Source of the DNA: Henckelia pumila
Lineage: Eukaryota > Streptophyta > Magnoliopsida > Lamiales > Gesneriaceae
Direction of reading: 5' to 3'
Length of the DNA: 64,000 bases
NCBI RefSeq assembly: GCF_033568475.1
Contig: NC_133122.1
Location: 146,582,861 to 146,646,860 of the forward strand
Shown: positions 48,455 through 62,202 of the stretch, one piece after another
Numbering within the stretch: position 1 is the first letter of the stretch
How the letters are laid out: each line of letters begins with the position of its first letter
Translations under genes and position numbers: made by a program
Notes under the pieces: model-generated
What the model was told of the DNA's origin: nothing
The model's database searches: none
Seen by the model: only the letters and a program-made list of their open reading frames with translations

Positions 48455-50464
48455 ATCATCTATCTCCTTTAGAATCTCAAAGAACCAGTTAATATACCGA
48501 GACCATCTCTCTATCTTCTCAATCAACTCTGGTCCGGATCAAATAAAAGAACTCTAATTGACCTCATATCTGCTTCCAAACTCGAAATCAAAACTGCATC
48601 AATCATCAATCAAAGAGAATATCGATAGTAGATAAAATAAGAACAGATCTACACTCCAACCGAAAGTGAAGAAATCACCGGTCAAAGAGAATAAATGTAG
48701 TAGATAAAATAAGAATAAATCTTCCGGCTCAAAACATCAGTTGATGCATTCAATTCCTTCAAATCATATAAGAATTCGCAGTCAGAGTCTTCATAATCTC
48801 TACTCATTGCTTCTGACTCATATTCCGTTCGGACGGCGAAAACATTGCTCCAACTTCTTGTCTCAGCAAAGATTGCGAAATCTCACTGGAAAGATAGTGA
48901 TTCCCGATCTTCCAAGCAATAATATTCCTGCCAATTCAAATCATGAATCGGATGTTGAGTCTTGTACGGCTTCAGCTGCTAATATGACTAAGTTGTCAAC
49001 TGCTTCCTCTGAATAGAAGACCTCCAAATCTCGATATTAAGATGCAATGCACTGAAGATTATCAGTACATAAGAATTAAGAATACTGCAGCGCTGTCGAT
49101 CTCTTTTTCCGGTTAAACAAACTGATCTCAAAAGATTCGGTTCAGACAAAAGTGCATTCTCTGGAGATAGCTGAGAAATCGGCTCCACGACGATAAGAAT
49201 CTCTCGAAGAATCTGTTATAGAACTCATAATCTTCAATTCTCAGGTACGGATGTCGGTCTTGATCCATTAATAACAGCTTTGGTCTTGAAATGATCACAG
49301 AATTCCAGCTCTATGAATCATATACTCGAGGAAGAACATCTCGATACAATCAAAATTCAAACTTCAAAAGGCTAGCATGCAACGGCTCGGCACACAATTC
49401 TCCAATACTCTACTTGATCAGAACAATTCTTACTCCGGAGGGACAAAAAAATCATCGATAAGAATACTCACAATTCCTCTGAATACTTTGATAGACTCAA
49501 CTCAAAAGATCTATAAACATTGTAGACAAGTTGTTCAATTCAGATGGTATGGCAACAGAAATAAAACGGCCATACCTCGTTCCCAGTCCAATCTTCAATA
49601 CCTCTTTCCTTCAAACTCCCAGCTTCTGATGTCTGATCTCAAGTCGTTGCTGAAACTAACCTTATGACTCAGAGGCAATCCAAAAATCTCATCTGGAATA
49701 CATCAGCAAACTCTCTAACCACTGGTTTATCAACCAATTCAGGCTAGATTAGAACATCAACAGCAAACAAAAGAATTCCTCCGCACATCTCGGAATATTT
49801 CCACTCGTCTATCGACTCGGATCTGAACCTGACAACTTCTGAAGAAATTCACGGTTGCCTTGAAAATTGATAAAAGCAGTTAGACCACCAATATAATCAA
49901 GATCGGATTCGACGATAATCTGAGTAGTCAAGAGATTCAACCACTGATCAATACTTCTATTCAACTTCTGCATCCAACAACATTCTCAGTATTAGTACGA
50001 TCTAAATCAGTCGAAGGGGTTACTGTTGGTTGTCACCTGCTCAAACTCTTCAATGATACCATTCTGATAATTCTAGATGCTAGGGACACAAATATCTCCA
50101 TTTTAAAAATTCGGTACCCAAAAATCTCTGTTCGATAAGCTCATTCTACTCCAAAGGTGTTGAATTTTGGATCTCAATCTGATTCTCATTCGCACCTCAA
50201 ACAACATCTGTTCTGCTTGCTCAAGTAATTGAAATTCGGATCCGAAATGAAATACAGTTCATATTTCAAATAATTCATGCTTTAAAATTTAAATTACAAA
50301 ATCATGTAATTCAAATAATTCTCAATTAATAAAGCATGCCCACATGGTATTTAATTTACTCAATTAAATAACTCAAACGCATGCGAGAAATCATTTCAAG
50401 CGGACTCGATCTACCCCGCTCACTCTAGTTCAAACCAAGAACTTATCGCTATGATACCACTTAA
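48455..50464 (-). other. Internal region of the minus-strand LTR element
   Basis: About 2 kb with no recognisable retroviral-type domain on either strand; the longest frames are 66-96 codons. The primer-binding site at 50448-50459 closes it on the right. Confidence 0.5.
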
Positions 50465-52531
50465 TGCGAGACCTCGGTTCTAAACAACTAATATCAGATA
50501 AAACAACAATTAAAAATACAAGATCCAAGACTAAAAGTAATAGAGAATTTTTTTTTTTTTTCAAAGTTGCCGCGCTCGATCGCATGAACTCGTGCGATCG
50601 AGCACGCCATCCTGCAAAACACACTGCCGGGAAATTGGAGGTGCCACGCTCGATCACATGAACTCGTGCGATCGAGCGCGCTCTCCTGCGCTTTCTTCTG
50701 TCCAAGAATAAAAGGGGTTGCGCTCGATCGTGCCAACTCGTGCGTTCGAGCGCACCCTGAGCCCAGAAAAACATCAGAAAACAGAACAGGTTTTTCCAAA
50801 TTTCAACAACAATTCAAATTAGAAATTACAACATGCAAACATCAATATTCGATAACCAAATTCGACTTATTCAATACAACAAGATTCAACAACAATTCGA
50901 GTCTAAAAAGCTCTCAAAACATAACTAGATTGGCATGCAATTTCATTTCTAAACCGAGTCTCACTTCTATCACTTCCAACTTGATCTAGTCATGCAGCTT
51001 CTGACTCGAACCTGTCCCACCTGTGGCCAAGTACACATACAAAACAAGACAACAACAGGATAAATCCGGTGAGAATACAATTCCCAGTAAAAGAGACAAA
51101 ACATGCATATCAAATAATATATCTAACGCGATATATGAAACAACCAGACAAGGATTTCAATATCATGTCAATAACTCCAAATTAAAATGCATAAAATGCA
51201 ATGCATGTCTTTAAAACCAGGATTATAAAGTCTGGATAATCACAAGGTAAAGGTTCTTCTTCTCTTATTTGGGATCCCGAGAACAAAATATCACCAACAC
51301 ACCGACTCTCCCGATCGAGGTGGACGATGCATATTTTACTTCTCTAGACTCTGGGCACCTATAGAGAGTGTTTCTCGACAATTGGTAAAAAAAATCTGCT
51401 AACCAATGTCACTCAACTATAGTACACAGAACATCTAACTCCTCTGGGCCTCTCTTGCCCGCAAAACAAAGGTAATTGGCTCAATATGAATGCAATGCAA
51501 AATATTACTTATTCAACTAATTTCAAGTAAAAACAAATAACATGCAAGTATGTGATTTCTTCGGGACTCTCGAATATAACTCCGATTCGAAAACTCATCC
51601 CATTCCAAATGATGTCATCTCTTACCTCTTCTTGATTGACGTAGCTGCAATCCGGACAAGCTACAAGAACAAAAGGCTCAATCAAACATCATTCAATTCA
51701 AGTCAAAGAATAAAGTAACCTCGATACCAAACCTTGATCAATTCTTCAACGATTCGAATTCTGTCAATTCCGGACTCCAAGATCTGCAGCTGAATATGAA
51801 AGGAGATATAAATGAATTCCAAAGCCAATCCATCCAATTCAAACCATTCAAACTCAATTCCAACTCCTAAATCCAAAATCTCATCAATAAAACGATTGAT
51901 ATTCCAAAACTCAAACTGGCGGCATAACGACTATAACTGATCAAACCGGAAATGCAACAGCAGTACAACATTGAAAACAACTCAAAGCAATGCTAATACA
52001 ACAATAACAATCCAATTCCAACAAATCACAAAATCCTCATTTTTGAAATTTGCTTCCAAAAATCATAACAAATCCGAACGACGCTCTATTTCAAAACCGA
52101 CTGAGAATAAACGATCAGAACTCTGTAAAGAACAACATAACCGAAACTCAATCGATTCTAACAACCTCCGAAAATCCAAGTTTAGCTGATCGAAGAAAAA
52201 CTTACGATAGAATGAAGCTCTCGCAGCCGTAATCGCTAATCTACCTTTAAAAATAAATTCTAACGGACGGATCGACCGGAAACTGAAATCTAAAAGCTTG
52301 AAAGTGAAATGGGGCATCTTCAATGGTGGAGAAGGCGATGGGGGAGAGATGGAGTGAAGGAGAAGAGTCAACACTTGCTTAAATATCTAACAAAGTGCAA
52401 ATTTGCGTTTTAGTCCCTGAAAAATCCAAAATTTTCAAAATATACCCTGATCAAAAAAAAGTCGGCTCTCGAACTCTGTAATCTACGATTATCTTAAATA
52501 AAGTCAGTTAAGATAAATTTGGGGCGTTACA
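50465..52531 (-). repeat. 5' LTR of the minus-strand element
   Basis: It starts TGCGAGACCTCGG and ends GGCGTTACA; 2067 bp. It is very similar to the LTR at 44237 but has three palindromic modules (about 50571-50606, 50645-50681 and 50720-50753) instead of two. That accounts for most of the length difference. Confidence 0.85.
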
Positions 52532-52536
52532 CTAGC

Positions 52537-53575
<1,039 letters not shown>

Positions 53576-53721
53576 CTAGTATTTCACTCGTGCGATGCAC
53601 GAAGCGTATTTCATATATAACATTATTAAACATTAGATAATACGAAAATTTTGACAATTCAATTAAAACGTATACAAAAGCTAACTTAACAATGACTACT
53701 ACATCTGACGTGGAAAAAATA

Positions 53722-55340
53722 TTACAAATTATGAAAAACTTCCTTAAATACGATATTTGTCGTTGAGTTTTCCTCGTTACCATCTGTATCACATATTAAA
53801 AGTTCGAGACCCTTAGGATTTGTAACTCTGGATAAAGCAACGTATAGTTGGCCATGACTGAAAACAAGTTTCTTCAAAAAAAAAGTCCTACATGAGTTAA
53901 TGATTGTCCTTGACTTTTGTTAATTGTCACTGCATACAAAACAATCAACAGAAATTGTCTTCGTTGGAACTTGGAAGGAAGTCTTGGATCAGAAGGTGTC
54001 ATTGACATTCTTGGAATAAACACTATATGAACAGCATTACTTTCAGTAAGAATATGTCATTCCAAAACATGGTTTCCAAGCCTCGTTATAATCAATATAG
54101 TTCCATTGCATAATCCAAGAGAATTATCTATGTGTCATAACAAAATAATCGGAGTTCCAACCTTCAAGTTTAGCTCGTGATTCGAAACTCCAGAACATCT
54201 AATTTCATTTAAGATTTCAGGCGTATGCACATCATGCAGTGGATCAACATTTTTATCCGAATGGCACGCCGAGTCAGAGCTTAAATACAATCTTCCCTCA
54301 AAATTGTTTAGTGATGTCATGTATTCATTTATGGATTGAACAACATCAAGAGTCTGAACTAATATAGCTTTCTGATGGAAGTATGTTGTATAACTTATCA
54401 TGGTACCAAACAACGGATATGTACTCTCCACTATTGTTTCAATAGGATCATTTTAGTCTTTCAGCAACATTTCATCTGGAATATCAATGTTCGCATAGCC
54501 ATCATTTGGTTCTTTAATTTTTCCATCTCCTATATCTGCAATCCAATCAGAAAATCTATTAATTTCATCATTTTCTTCATCACAAGACAAATTCAACCGC
54601 ATATTCTTAGTCAATCTCAAAACTATGCAGTGTCTCCAAAGATACGATGAATTAATAGTAGCATGAACAATATCGTATCTACTTCCTTCGAAATAACATG
54701 CAATATCTGTCGAAAATCACCATCGAATACAATTGCATTGCCTCCAAAAGGGAGTTGAAAGTTTGTAGGATTTTCAAATCTCATTAAATCGCGCATGCTT
54801 CTGTCAAGTGATTCGAAACAGAATTTGTGCATCATTGGAGCTTTATCCCATGTGATAAGTTTGGATTTCACAATAAGTTTCGCAATATGACTCCCTTGTT
54901 TGATATTGCATGTTGATTCTTCATTGGGATTAAAAGGAATTGCAAATCGAGAATGAGTAGTTCTTCCACCAGGCAAAAGAAGAGATGTGATACTACTGGA
55001 TGCCACATTTAATACAATTTGTCCCTTCGATCTCAAGGCTGCCAAAAGGGTCTTCCAAACAAATGTTTTTCCAGTACCTCCATAACCGTAAACAAAAAAC
55101 ATTTCACCTTTGTTTGAATCAACTGAAACCATTACTGTGTCATGTACATGACATTGCTCATGATTTAAATTTTTCAAGCGATGTTCGTATTGCTCTGACA
55201 AAGATCTTCTATCATAACTCAACTCATCATGTTCTAACTTGTTTCTTGAAGATTGGAAATATTGATCACCGGGAAAATGACATTGACTGAAAATCACTTA
55301 GACTCTTTCCACAACCTCGCAAAAGCTTTTCGATTTTTAC
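53722..55340 (-). pseudogene. Helitron PIF1-like helicase domain, broken
   Basis: In minus-strand order: SEQYEHRLKNLN, the Walker A segment GYGGTGKT (near 55090-55067), SSITSLLLPGGRTTHSRF, a WDKAPMM segment, FGGNAIVFDGDFRQIL, then after a frame change the C-terminal part. That part has ESTYPLFG, a long segment ending LNLKVGTPIILL (54431-54135), and the final SHGQLYVALSRVTNPKG with stop at 53722. In active PIF1/Helitron helicases the Walker B motif is DEAPM; here the Glu is Lys. Frameshifts near 54690 and internal stops near 54450 and 54110 disable the gene. The protein unwinds DNA during rolling-circle transposition. Confidence 0.8.
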
Positions 55341-55454
55341 CAATGCATAATTTTTAATTTCGTCCCCGTTTAATTGTAATTTTGTAAAAGAAACAATACA
55401 ATTAACAAATTTCGTAAAAAAAATTTATTATAAAATAAAAGTCATGATATTACT

Positions 55455-56270
55455 TAGTGTTTACCGTGGTGTTTTGGCATGTTTTGTTGTCTGTACAAAA
55501 TACCATCTTATAAGTATGTCCAGCAGGACTCCCAAACTGATTCGGGTCGGCTGAAGCAATCTGATGATAACGTACAGTGTAGCAAAAATAACTCTCAGTG
55601 ATCGTGTTGAAGCACATTGACTTGTCTCAACAATACCATCAATATACTCACTGTCATTGTTTAACAACCCTAATCCATAGCAGGCATTGCGAAAGGACTG
55701 ATATTGGACACCATTAACAAAAGATATATCATCGTAGCATTTTGCACCACGACTGACATTCAATAGATATCTCAAGTAATACAAATTCCCGTATCCAGGT
55801 GGAACGTAAAAGATAGAGAATATTCATTTCCTTGGAACCCATTCACGTGCATCTTTCTTCTAGACAAATTTCATTGGAAACTGAGCATACGTTAATTCTC
55901 TTGCCTCGTGATATTTTTTATTAGATTCGAACCAAGCTAGAAACATGCTCTGATTAACAGTAGGACGAACAAGAACATTTTTTATTTGATCCAAGTCAGA
56001 AAATACAACATTTTGTTCATTCGAAAGATGAAAGCTCAATCGCTCAACTGGTGGATCTCTATGCTGAATGTCAAATCCAAAAATTCTCCAAGAAGCCTAC
56101 ATGGGGAAATATACCTGCAATCATTGTACATATTAACTTCGTCAAACATGCTTACCCGAGTTCTCATCATCACCACTCTCATAAAATGATTCAGTCACAC
56201 GATCGTGTCCCTTATTTATATATTTGAACAAATACTTAATGGCTCGAGATTGGTTGCACCATTCAACATT
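55455..56270 (-). pseudogene. Helitron Rep/helicase middle region
   Basis: The minus-strand frames read [25 protein letters not shown] (from 56270), then DCRYIS-like sequence, then YYLRYLLNVSRGAKCYDDISFVNGVQY and CYGLGLLNNDSEYIDGI (55784-55600). All are conserved in plant Helitron helicases between the Rep and PIF1 parts. In-frame stops and frame changes occur (for example near 55860 and 55600). The N-terminal continuation is at 63600-63990 beyond the LTR insertion. Confidence 0.8.
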
Positions 56271-56275
56271 CATAT

Positions 56276-57586
56276 TGTAGTAACCCGTATCCAGAATTAA
56301 CGATTTATGAGTAATTAATAATACGATCATGTTTAGATGTAATAAAACATGATTAAGGGAGTCCCAGATGGATTAACAGAGTTCGGAAATGGATTTAGAA
56401 CGCTCAAAAATTGTTCGGACGCTCCGAATATGCTGCCGACAGTCGTCATGGATGACGTCATTGTGCTGACGTAAAAAATGACGTATTATTGGGTTCGGAC
56501 TACCCGAAGTCGAGATCGGACGGTCCGATCATGTTCGGATGCTCCGAAGTCCAGTTCGGACGATCCGAACTCCGTCTATAAATAGGAGGGCCGAGATTCA
56601 GAATTAGACGCACCAATCACCTCTTCTCTCTCGATTCCTTAGCCTTCTAACTCAGATTTAGGGAATTCTAGGCGTCCCATCGGGAATCCGAGAGTGGCAT
56701 AGCGATCCAGGCGTCGTAGCGGAGCTGTGGCCTAGTTTTGATGCAATCGACAGCAAAGGGCTAACGATGGACGAAGGTATAGCTTTTGCTTCTTAAAAAT
56801 ATTTAGGAGTATGATTTAGCTTAGTTAAGGCTTTTAGAGCGCTATAATGATAGTAGTATCATTTGGCAGTGTAGTGCGGATTATAGGCGTGGACCTAGGG
56901 CTGATAGCACTTGCCTAGTATTTGAGGTACGAAAGTACTGTTCGAGATATCCTGACTGAGTATGAATGTATTATGTGACTGCATGATTTATATGTCATTG
57001 ATTTATGCTGCATACATTTGCATATTGAGCTATCTCGTTCGAAATTTCTATAGTAGGGTTTTATCCTATCCTGTTAGTGGTTGGACTTCCATCGATTTGG
57101 GTCCGGCATATCCACTGGTATTTTGGTATGGGAGCCACCTCCTGAAGCGACGACACAGCGTGCTACATACCAGGGCCCGGTCTATTTCTGTTATCTGATC
57201 CTTGACCTCGAGTTTATAGGGATTTCACTTTGCATGCATGTATACTCATACTCTCGTGCTGAGCGTTTTATGCTCACGTCTCGTACTCTGTGTTTCTGGA
57301 TACCCTATTCCTTGGGCCAGGTTTGCGATTGGACGAGGCGGGTGGATCCAAGAGGGGCTAGGCAGTGGTTGATCAGCTGGAGCTTCGTTTAGGTTTTTAT
57401 TCTGTTGTTTTGGGTTTATACAGCTATTCGATTTGGTTGTATATTAATTTGGATATCTACAGATTCCTTTTCTTGGGATTGTATAAATGTTATGGCTTTT
57501 CGCAGTTGAATTCTGATTTCTGTTTAATTAAGTTAATTGCATGTCTAAGTTCTGTTTAGTAGGTGATTCGGGTAAGGGTCACTACA
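56276..57586 (+). repeat. 5' LTR of the Ty3/gypsy element
   Basis: 1311 bp. U3 has five palindromic modules of the form ttcggaNNNtccgaa or atcggacggtccgat between about 56412 and 56570. A TATAAATAG box at 56577-56585 follows directly. It is nearly identical to the 3' LTR outside the module array. Confidence 0.92.
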
Positions 57587-57661
57587 TTTATGGTATCAGA
57601 GCATGCATAGTATTCCTGGGATTTAGATTCTGCATAAGGTAATCGTGAGGTACTTTTGTAG

Positions 57662-58549
57662 ATGGCGAACTACGATGACCAGAATAGCCATGGTAGTGGA
57701 GCTGGAAGCTGGCGAGATGACGATCGTGAGCGTCGTCGGGACCGTCATCATCGTCGTCGTGATGAGGACCATTTTAGCGTGCACCGATTCTTGCAGATGG
57801 GTCCTAAGCCCTTGGTTGGAGGTGAGTCTTTGGAGGATGCGAAGAACTGGTTAGACCATATGGAGACGACTTTTCAGACTTTCCACTGCACCGAGGAGCA
57901 GAAGATGGAGACCCTTGGCTATCTTCTGGATAGGCGAGCTCGTAGGTGGTGGAGGTTTACTTCTGCACCATTTGTTACGGCGAGAGGATTGGCCACCTGG
58001 GCCGAGTTCCGCACAGCTTTTCAGAAGCTGTATTTTCCTCCTGTACTCCGTCAGTCAAAGGCGGGCGAGCTACTGAGTCTGCGACAGGGAGCCATGTCTA
58101 TTGACGAGTAACAGCAGAAGTTCTTTGATCTGCTATCCTATTGCCCCGAGATTGCTGACAGCTCTGAGATGAAGTATAATCTGTTCCTTCAGGGCCTTAA
58201 CCCTGAGATCCATGACCGTGTGGCGGTCGGTGATGACATGTCCTACAAGGGTTTGGTGAGCCGTTGTCACCAGGCAGAGGACAGCATTCGGCGGAACAGG
58301 TCTTTCTCTCAGTCGAGGCCTGCTAGTTCTTTGGGTCCCCGTGCCCAATCTTTCAAGAAGTCCGGATCTACTTCTTCCTCTAGTTCTGGAGGTGTTGTTC
58401 GCTTTGGGAAGAAGGACAAGTGCGACCATTACGGGAAGAACCATCCGTCAGACAAGTGCCGTAGAGCTTCTGGAGCTTGTTTCCGATGTGGAGAGGTTGG
58501 TCATATCCGGAGGGATTGTCCACTTCTGGGGAAGGCGGTTCTGGTTTAG
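57662..58549 (+). pseudogene. gag of the Ty3/gypsy element, with an internal stop
   Basis: It starts 75 bases after the LTR. The gag capsid-like region has HRFLQMGPKPL, EDAKNWLDHMETTF and an EFRTAF segment. A stop TAA at 58109-58111 interrupts an otherwise continuous frame. The C-terminal part has a Ser-rich stretch and one intact CCHC zinc knuckle (CFRCGEVGHIRRDC, about 58476-58517). A second knuckle-like segment before it lacks a Cys. The frame changes just after the zinc knuckle, so gag and the protease are out of frame. Confidence 0.85.
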
Positions 58550-61500
58550 GATCAAGTTCTCAGGCCACCGTTCAGCAGAGGTTGCAGGGACAGCCTGCTG
58601 GGAGTTCTCATTTGAGGCCGCGGGCTTCTGGTCAGGTGTTTGCATTGAGGCATGATCAGGCTGTGGAGGAGAATGAGAAGGTCATCGCAGGTACATTTCT
58701 ACTTTATGGTATACCTGCTATCATACTTATTGACACAGGTGCATCTCATTCCTTCATTTCTGCACGTTTTGTTAAGAGGCATAAGTTACCATGCATTGCA
58801 CTAGATGTAGTAGTTTCTGTTTCTACTCCGACGGGTCAATCTGCTTTGGCCAAGCGTTTAGTGATGGGTTGCCCTTTAGAGTTCGAAGAGAACATTTTGT
58901 TGGTGAATCTCATGGTCCTTGCGATGGACGATTTCGATTGTATTATGGGGATAGTCATGCTGACTACCTATCGAGCTTCAGTGGACTGCTATTAGAGATT
59001 AGTACGCTTTCATCCGGATGGGAGTGATAGCTGGTTTTTCTATGGTGAGGGAGCGCGACCCCCGATGCCTTTGGTATCAGCTTTGAGGGCATGTCGAGCT
59101 CTAGAGTCTGGCAGGGAAGGCTATCTTTTCTATGCAGTTGATTTATCCGCTGAGAGTATTGGGATAGAGAGTATTCCTGTTGTGGATGAATTCCCAAATG
59201 TATTTCCAGATGAGATTCCGGGTTTTCCTCCTGCTAGGAAAGTCGAGTTTGGCATAGAGTTGATGTCGGGTACTTTGCCTATTTCTCGAGCACCGTATCG
59301 TCTGGCTCCGTCAGTGATGCGTGAGTTGAAGAATCAGTTACAGGATCTTTTGGACAAGGGATAAATTCGTCCTAGTGTATCTCCTTGGGGAGCTCCTGTT
59401 CTTTTTGTAAAGAAGAAGGATGGGTCTATGCGGTTGTGCATTGACTATCGGAAGCTGAATCGAGTTACTGTGAAGAACAAGTATCCGTTGCCTCGCATTG
59501 ATGACTTGTTTGATCAGCTGCAGGGTACTTCGGTTTACTCCAAGATTGACTTGAGATCTGGGTATCATCAGTTGAGAGTCCGAGATTAGGATATAGCCAA
59601 GACTGCATTCCGTAGTCGCTATGGGCATTATGAGTTTCTAGTGATGCCATTTGGATTGACTAATGCGCCGGCTATATTTATGGATCTGATGAACCGTGTC
59701 TTCAGGGAGTATTTAGACAAGTTTGTCGTGGTCTTCATTGACGACATCTTGTGTATTCTCGTAATGCGGAAGAGCATGTTTCTCACTTGCGAGTGGTACT
59801 AAAGACTCTTCGGGACGAGCAGTTGTATGCCAAACTGAGAAAGTGTGAGTTCTGGATGGATCGAGTGGTCTTTCTTGGCCATATTATATCCAGGGAGGGG
59901 ATTTCTGTTGATCCGAGCAAGATTGAGGTTGTGCTGAATTGGTCGCGTTCAACGACGGTTGCTGAGATCCGTAGTTTTTTGGGTCTAGCAGGATATTATC
60001 GATGCTTCATTCTGAACTTCTCTCAGCTAGCTCGACCGTTGACACAGCTTACCCGCAAGGGTGTTGATTTCGAGTGGTCCTCCGAGTGTGAGGATAATTT
60101 CTGTGAGCTTCGACGGCGGTTGACTTTTGCGCCGGTGTTGGCATTACCATCAGGACCTGGAGGGTATGTGGTATACACTGATGCTTATCTTCAGGGGTTA
60201 GGTTGTGTCCTGACTCAGAATAGGCATGTGATTGCATACGCTTCTAGACAGCTGAATCTTCACGAGGACAACTATCCAGTTCATGATTTGGAATTAGCAG
60301 CCATTGTGTTCGCTTTGAAGATCTGGCGTCATTATCTGTATGACGAGAAATTTGAGATCTTCACCGACCACAAGAGTCTCAAATATTTGTTCACTTAGGC
60401 GGAATTGAACATGAGGCAGAGACGTTGGATGGATTTTCTTAAGGACTATGATTGCGAGATTAAGTATCATCCAGAAGCTGCTAATCTCACCGCTGATGCT
60501 TTGAGTCGCAAGGTGCGACTATCCGCACTGCAGACTTGTTCGATGTCTAGTGCGATCAGTGACTGTTGTACTTCGAGGTATACATTCAAGCATAAGAAAG
60601 GTATGCAGAGTATCCAGATGTTTGCGATATTATCTGAGCTAGCTTTGTATTCGTGGATTCGGGATGCTCAGATGTCTGATTCGAAGACTCAGCGTTTGGC
60701 TCGCCTAGCTAACGAGGGTAGCTCGTCTGGATTTCACTATCAATCATATGGTTTTCTGTGTTTGTCAGGTAGACTTGTGATTCCGCAGGATAAAGAGTTG
60801 CGAGAGTAGATCTTGTCTCAGGCACATCACACCAAGTTGAGTATTCATCCGGGAAGAAACAAGATGTACAAGTTTCTACGTACTCGGTTTTGGTGGAAGG
60901 GGATGAAACACAACGTGTATCAGTATGTTTCGAGATGTTTGGTATGTCAACAAGTCAAGTCAGAACACCGACGACCTGGAGGTTTGCTTCACAGTCTGCC
61001 TATTCCTGAGTGGAAATGGGAGTTTATCACGATGGATTTTGTGACCCATTTGCCGATGTCCTCGAGGAATTGTGATGCTATCTGGGTTGTGGTGGACCGA
61101 CTCACCAAGTCAGCGCATTTCATTGCCTATAGTCAAGAGTACTCTGTGGATTGCATGGCACGGTTGTATGTTCAGGAGATCGTTCGACTTCATGGAGTGC
61201 CTGTGAGCATTGTCAGCGATCGAGACCCCAGGTTCACTTCTAGGTTCTGGGGGAGTGTTCAGCGTGCGATGGGTACTACTCTTAGTTTGAGTACTGCCTA
61301 TCATCCGGAGACAGATTGTTAGTAAGAGCGCACTATCCATACTTTGGAGGATATGCTTCGAGCGTGCGTTATGGATTTTGGTTCAGCCTGGCAGGATCAT
61401 TTGTCATTGATCGAGTTTGCGTACAATAACAGCTATCATACTAGCAATGGGATGGCACCTTTTGAGGCGTTGTACGGACGACGTTGTCGTACTCCACTCT

Positions 61501-62069
61501 TCTGGGAAGAAGTAGGGGAGAGACAGGCTGAGGGACCGAAGTTTATCCAGCAGGCAGTAGATATTATTGATCAGATCAAGAAATGGATTAAGACTGCACA
61601 GGATCATCAGGCCAGCTATGCTAACACTAAGCGTAGGCCTTTGCAGTTTGATGTTGGGGAAAAAGTCTTTCTGAGGGTGTCACCTTTCCGCATGATTCTC
61701 AGATTTGGCCTTAAGGGCAAGTTGTCTCCCAGATTTATCGGTCCGTTTGAGATCTTGGAGAGCATTGGCAATTTGGCTTATCGTTTGGCTTTGCCACCGT
61801 ATCTGTTCAGTATTCACAACGTGTTCCACGTATCTCTGTTGCGACGGTATGTGGCAGATCCGTCTCATATTCTGCAGCGGTCTGAAGTTCAAGTGGATAA
61901 GGATTTGACGTATGTTGAAAGACCTATTCGTATCCTGGATCATAAGGATAAGGTCTTGCAGAACAAAGTCATTCCTTTGGTTTTAGTTCAGTGGCAGCGC
62001 CGAGGCGCTGAGAAAGCTACTTGGGAACTTGAGGACAAGATGCGTGCAGAACATCCTGAGTTATTTTGA
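58530..62069 (+). pseudogene. pol of the Ty3/gypsy element (protease, RT, RNase H, integrase), multiply broken
   Basis: In order: protease (LIDTGASHSFI, near 58727), RT from about 59180 ([29 protein letters not shown], and the catalytic FIDD near 59737), RNase H ([13 protein letters not shown] near 60172), integrase zinc-finger region (HH...CLVCQQ, about 60826-60950), a DDE-type core (MDFVTHLP near 61033, IVSDRDPRF near 61209), and a C-terminus ending in a chromodomain-like VLVQWQRR...ATWE (about 61980-62030). Breaks are stops at 58993, 59362, 59587, 60396, 60807 and 61320-61325, and a one-base frameshift just after the RT FIDD motif near 59748. The product cannot be made whole. Confidence 0.9.
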
Positions 62070-62202
62070 TTTCATTTTCGATTTGTATTCAGATGTAAAC
62101 TCTGTAAATGTTTGATATGAATAAAGAATGTTTTGGATTGTTGTTTTACATTCGGTACTTAAGATCGGATTTCGAGGACGAAATATCTTAAGTGGGGGAG
62201 AA

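Larger units (their letters stand above)
44237..52531 (-). mobile_element. Large minus-strand LTR retrotransposon without recognisable gag-pol
   Basis: The element is bounded by a 5-bp target duplication CTAGC (44232-44236 and 52532-52536) and has LTRs of 1996 and 2067 bp. On the minus strand the primer-binding site is at 50459-50448 (TGGTATCATAGC, one base off the initiator-Met site). The polypurine tract is at 46248-46233 (AGAGGGGAAGAAT), preceded by 'gaggacgaaatc' as in Ty3/gypsy elements. With the nested solo LTR removed, the interior is only about 2.4 kb. I see no gag, protease, RT or integrase motif there, only short frames. It is therefore a large non-autonomous (LARD-like) or internally deleted gypsy element. 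Confidence 0.8.

Noticed and set aside
56962-57559. Plus-strand frames of 64-103 codons within the 5' LTR
   Set aside because: They lie inside the LTR, recur in the 3' LTR with changes, and match no protein. They are untranslated LTR sequence.
57591-57602. tRNA-like match TGGTATCAGAGC
   Set aside because: It is only the 12-base primer-binding site next to the LTR, not a tRNA gene. The same applies at 42822 and 50448.
61110-61943. Minus-strand frames of 67-87 codons
   Set aside because: They are antisense to the integrase and chromodomain-like region of the Ty3/gypsy pol.
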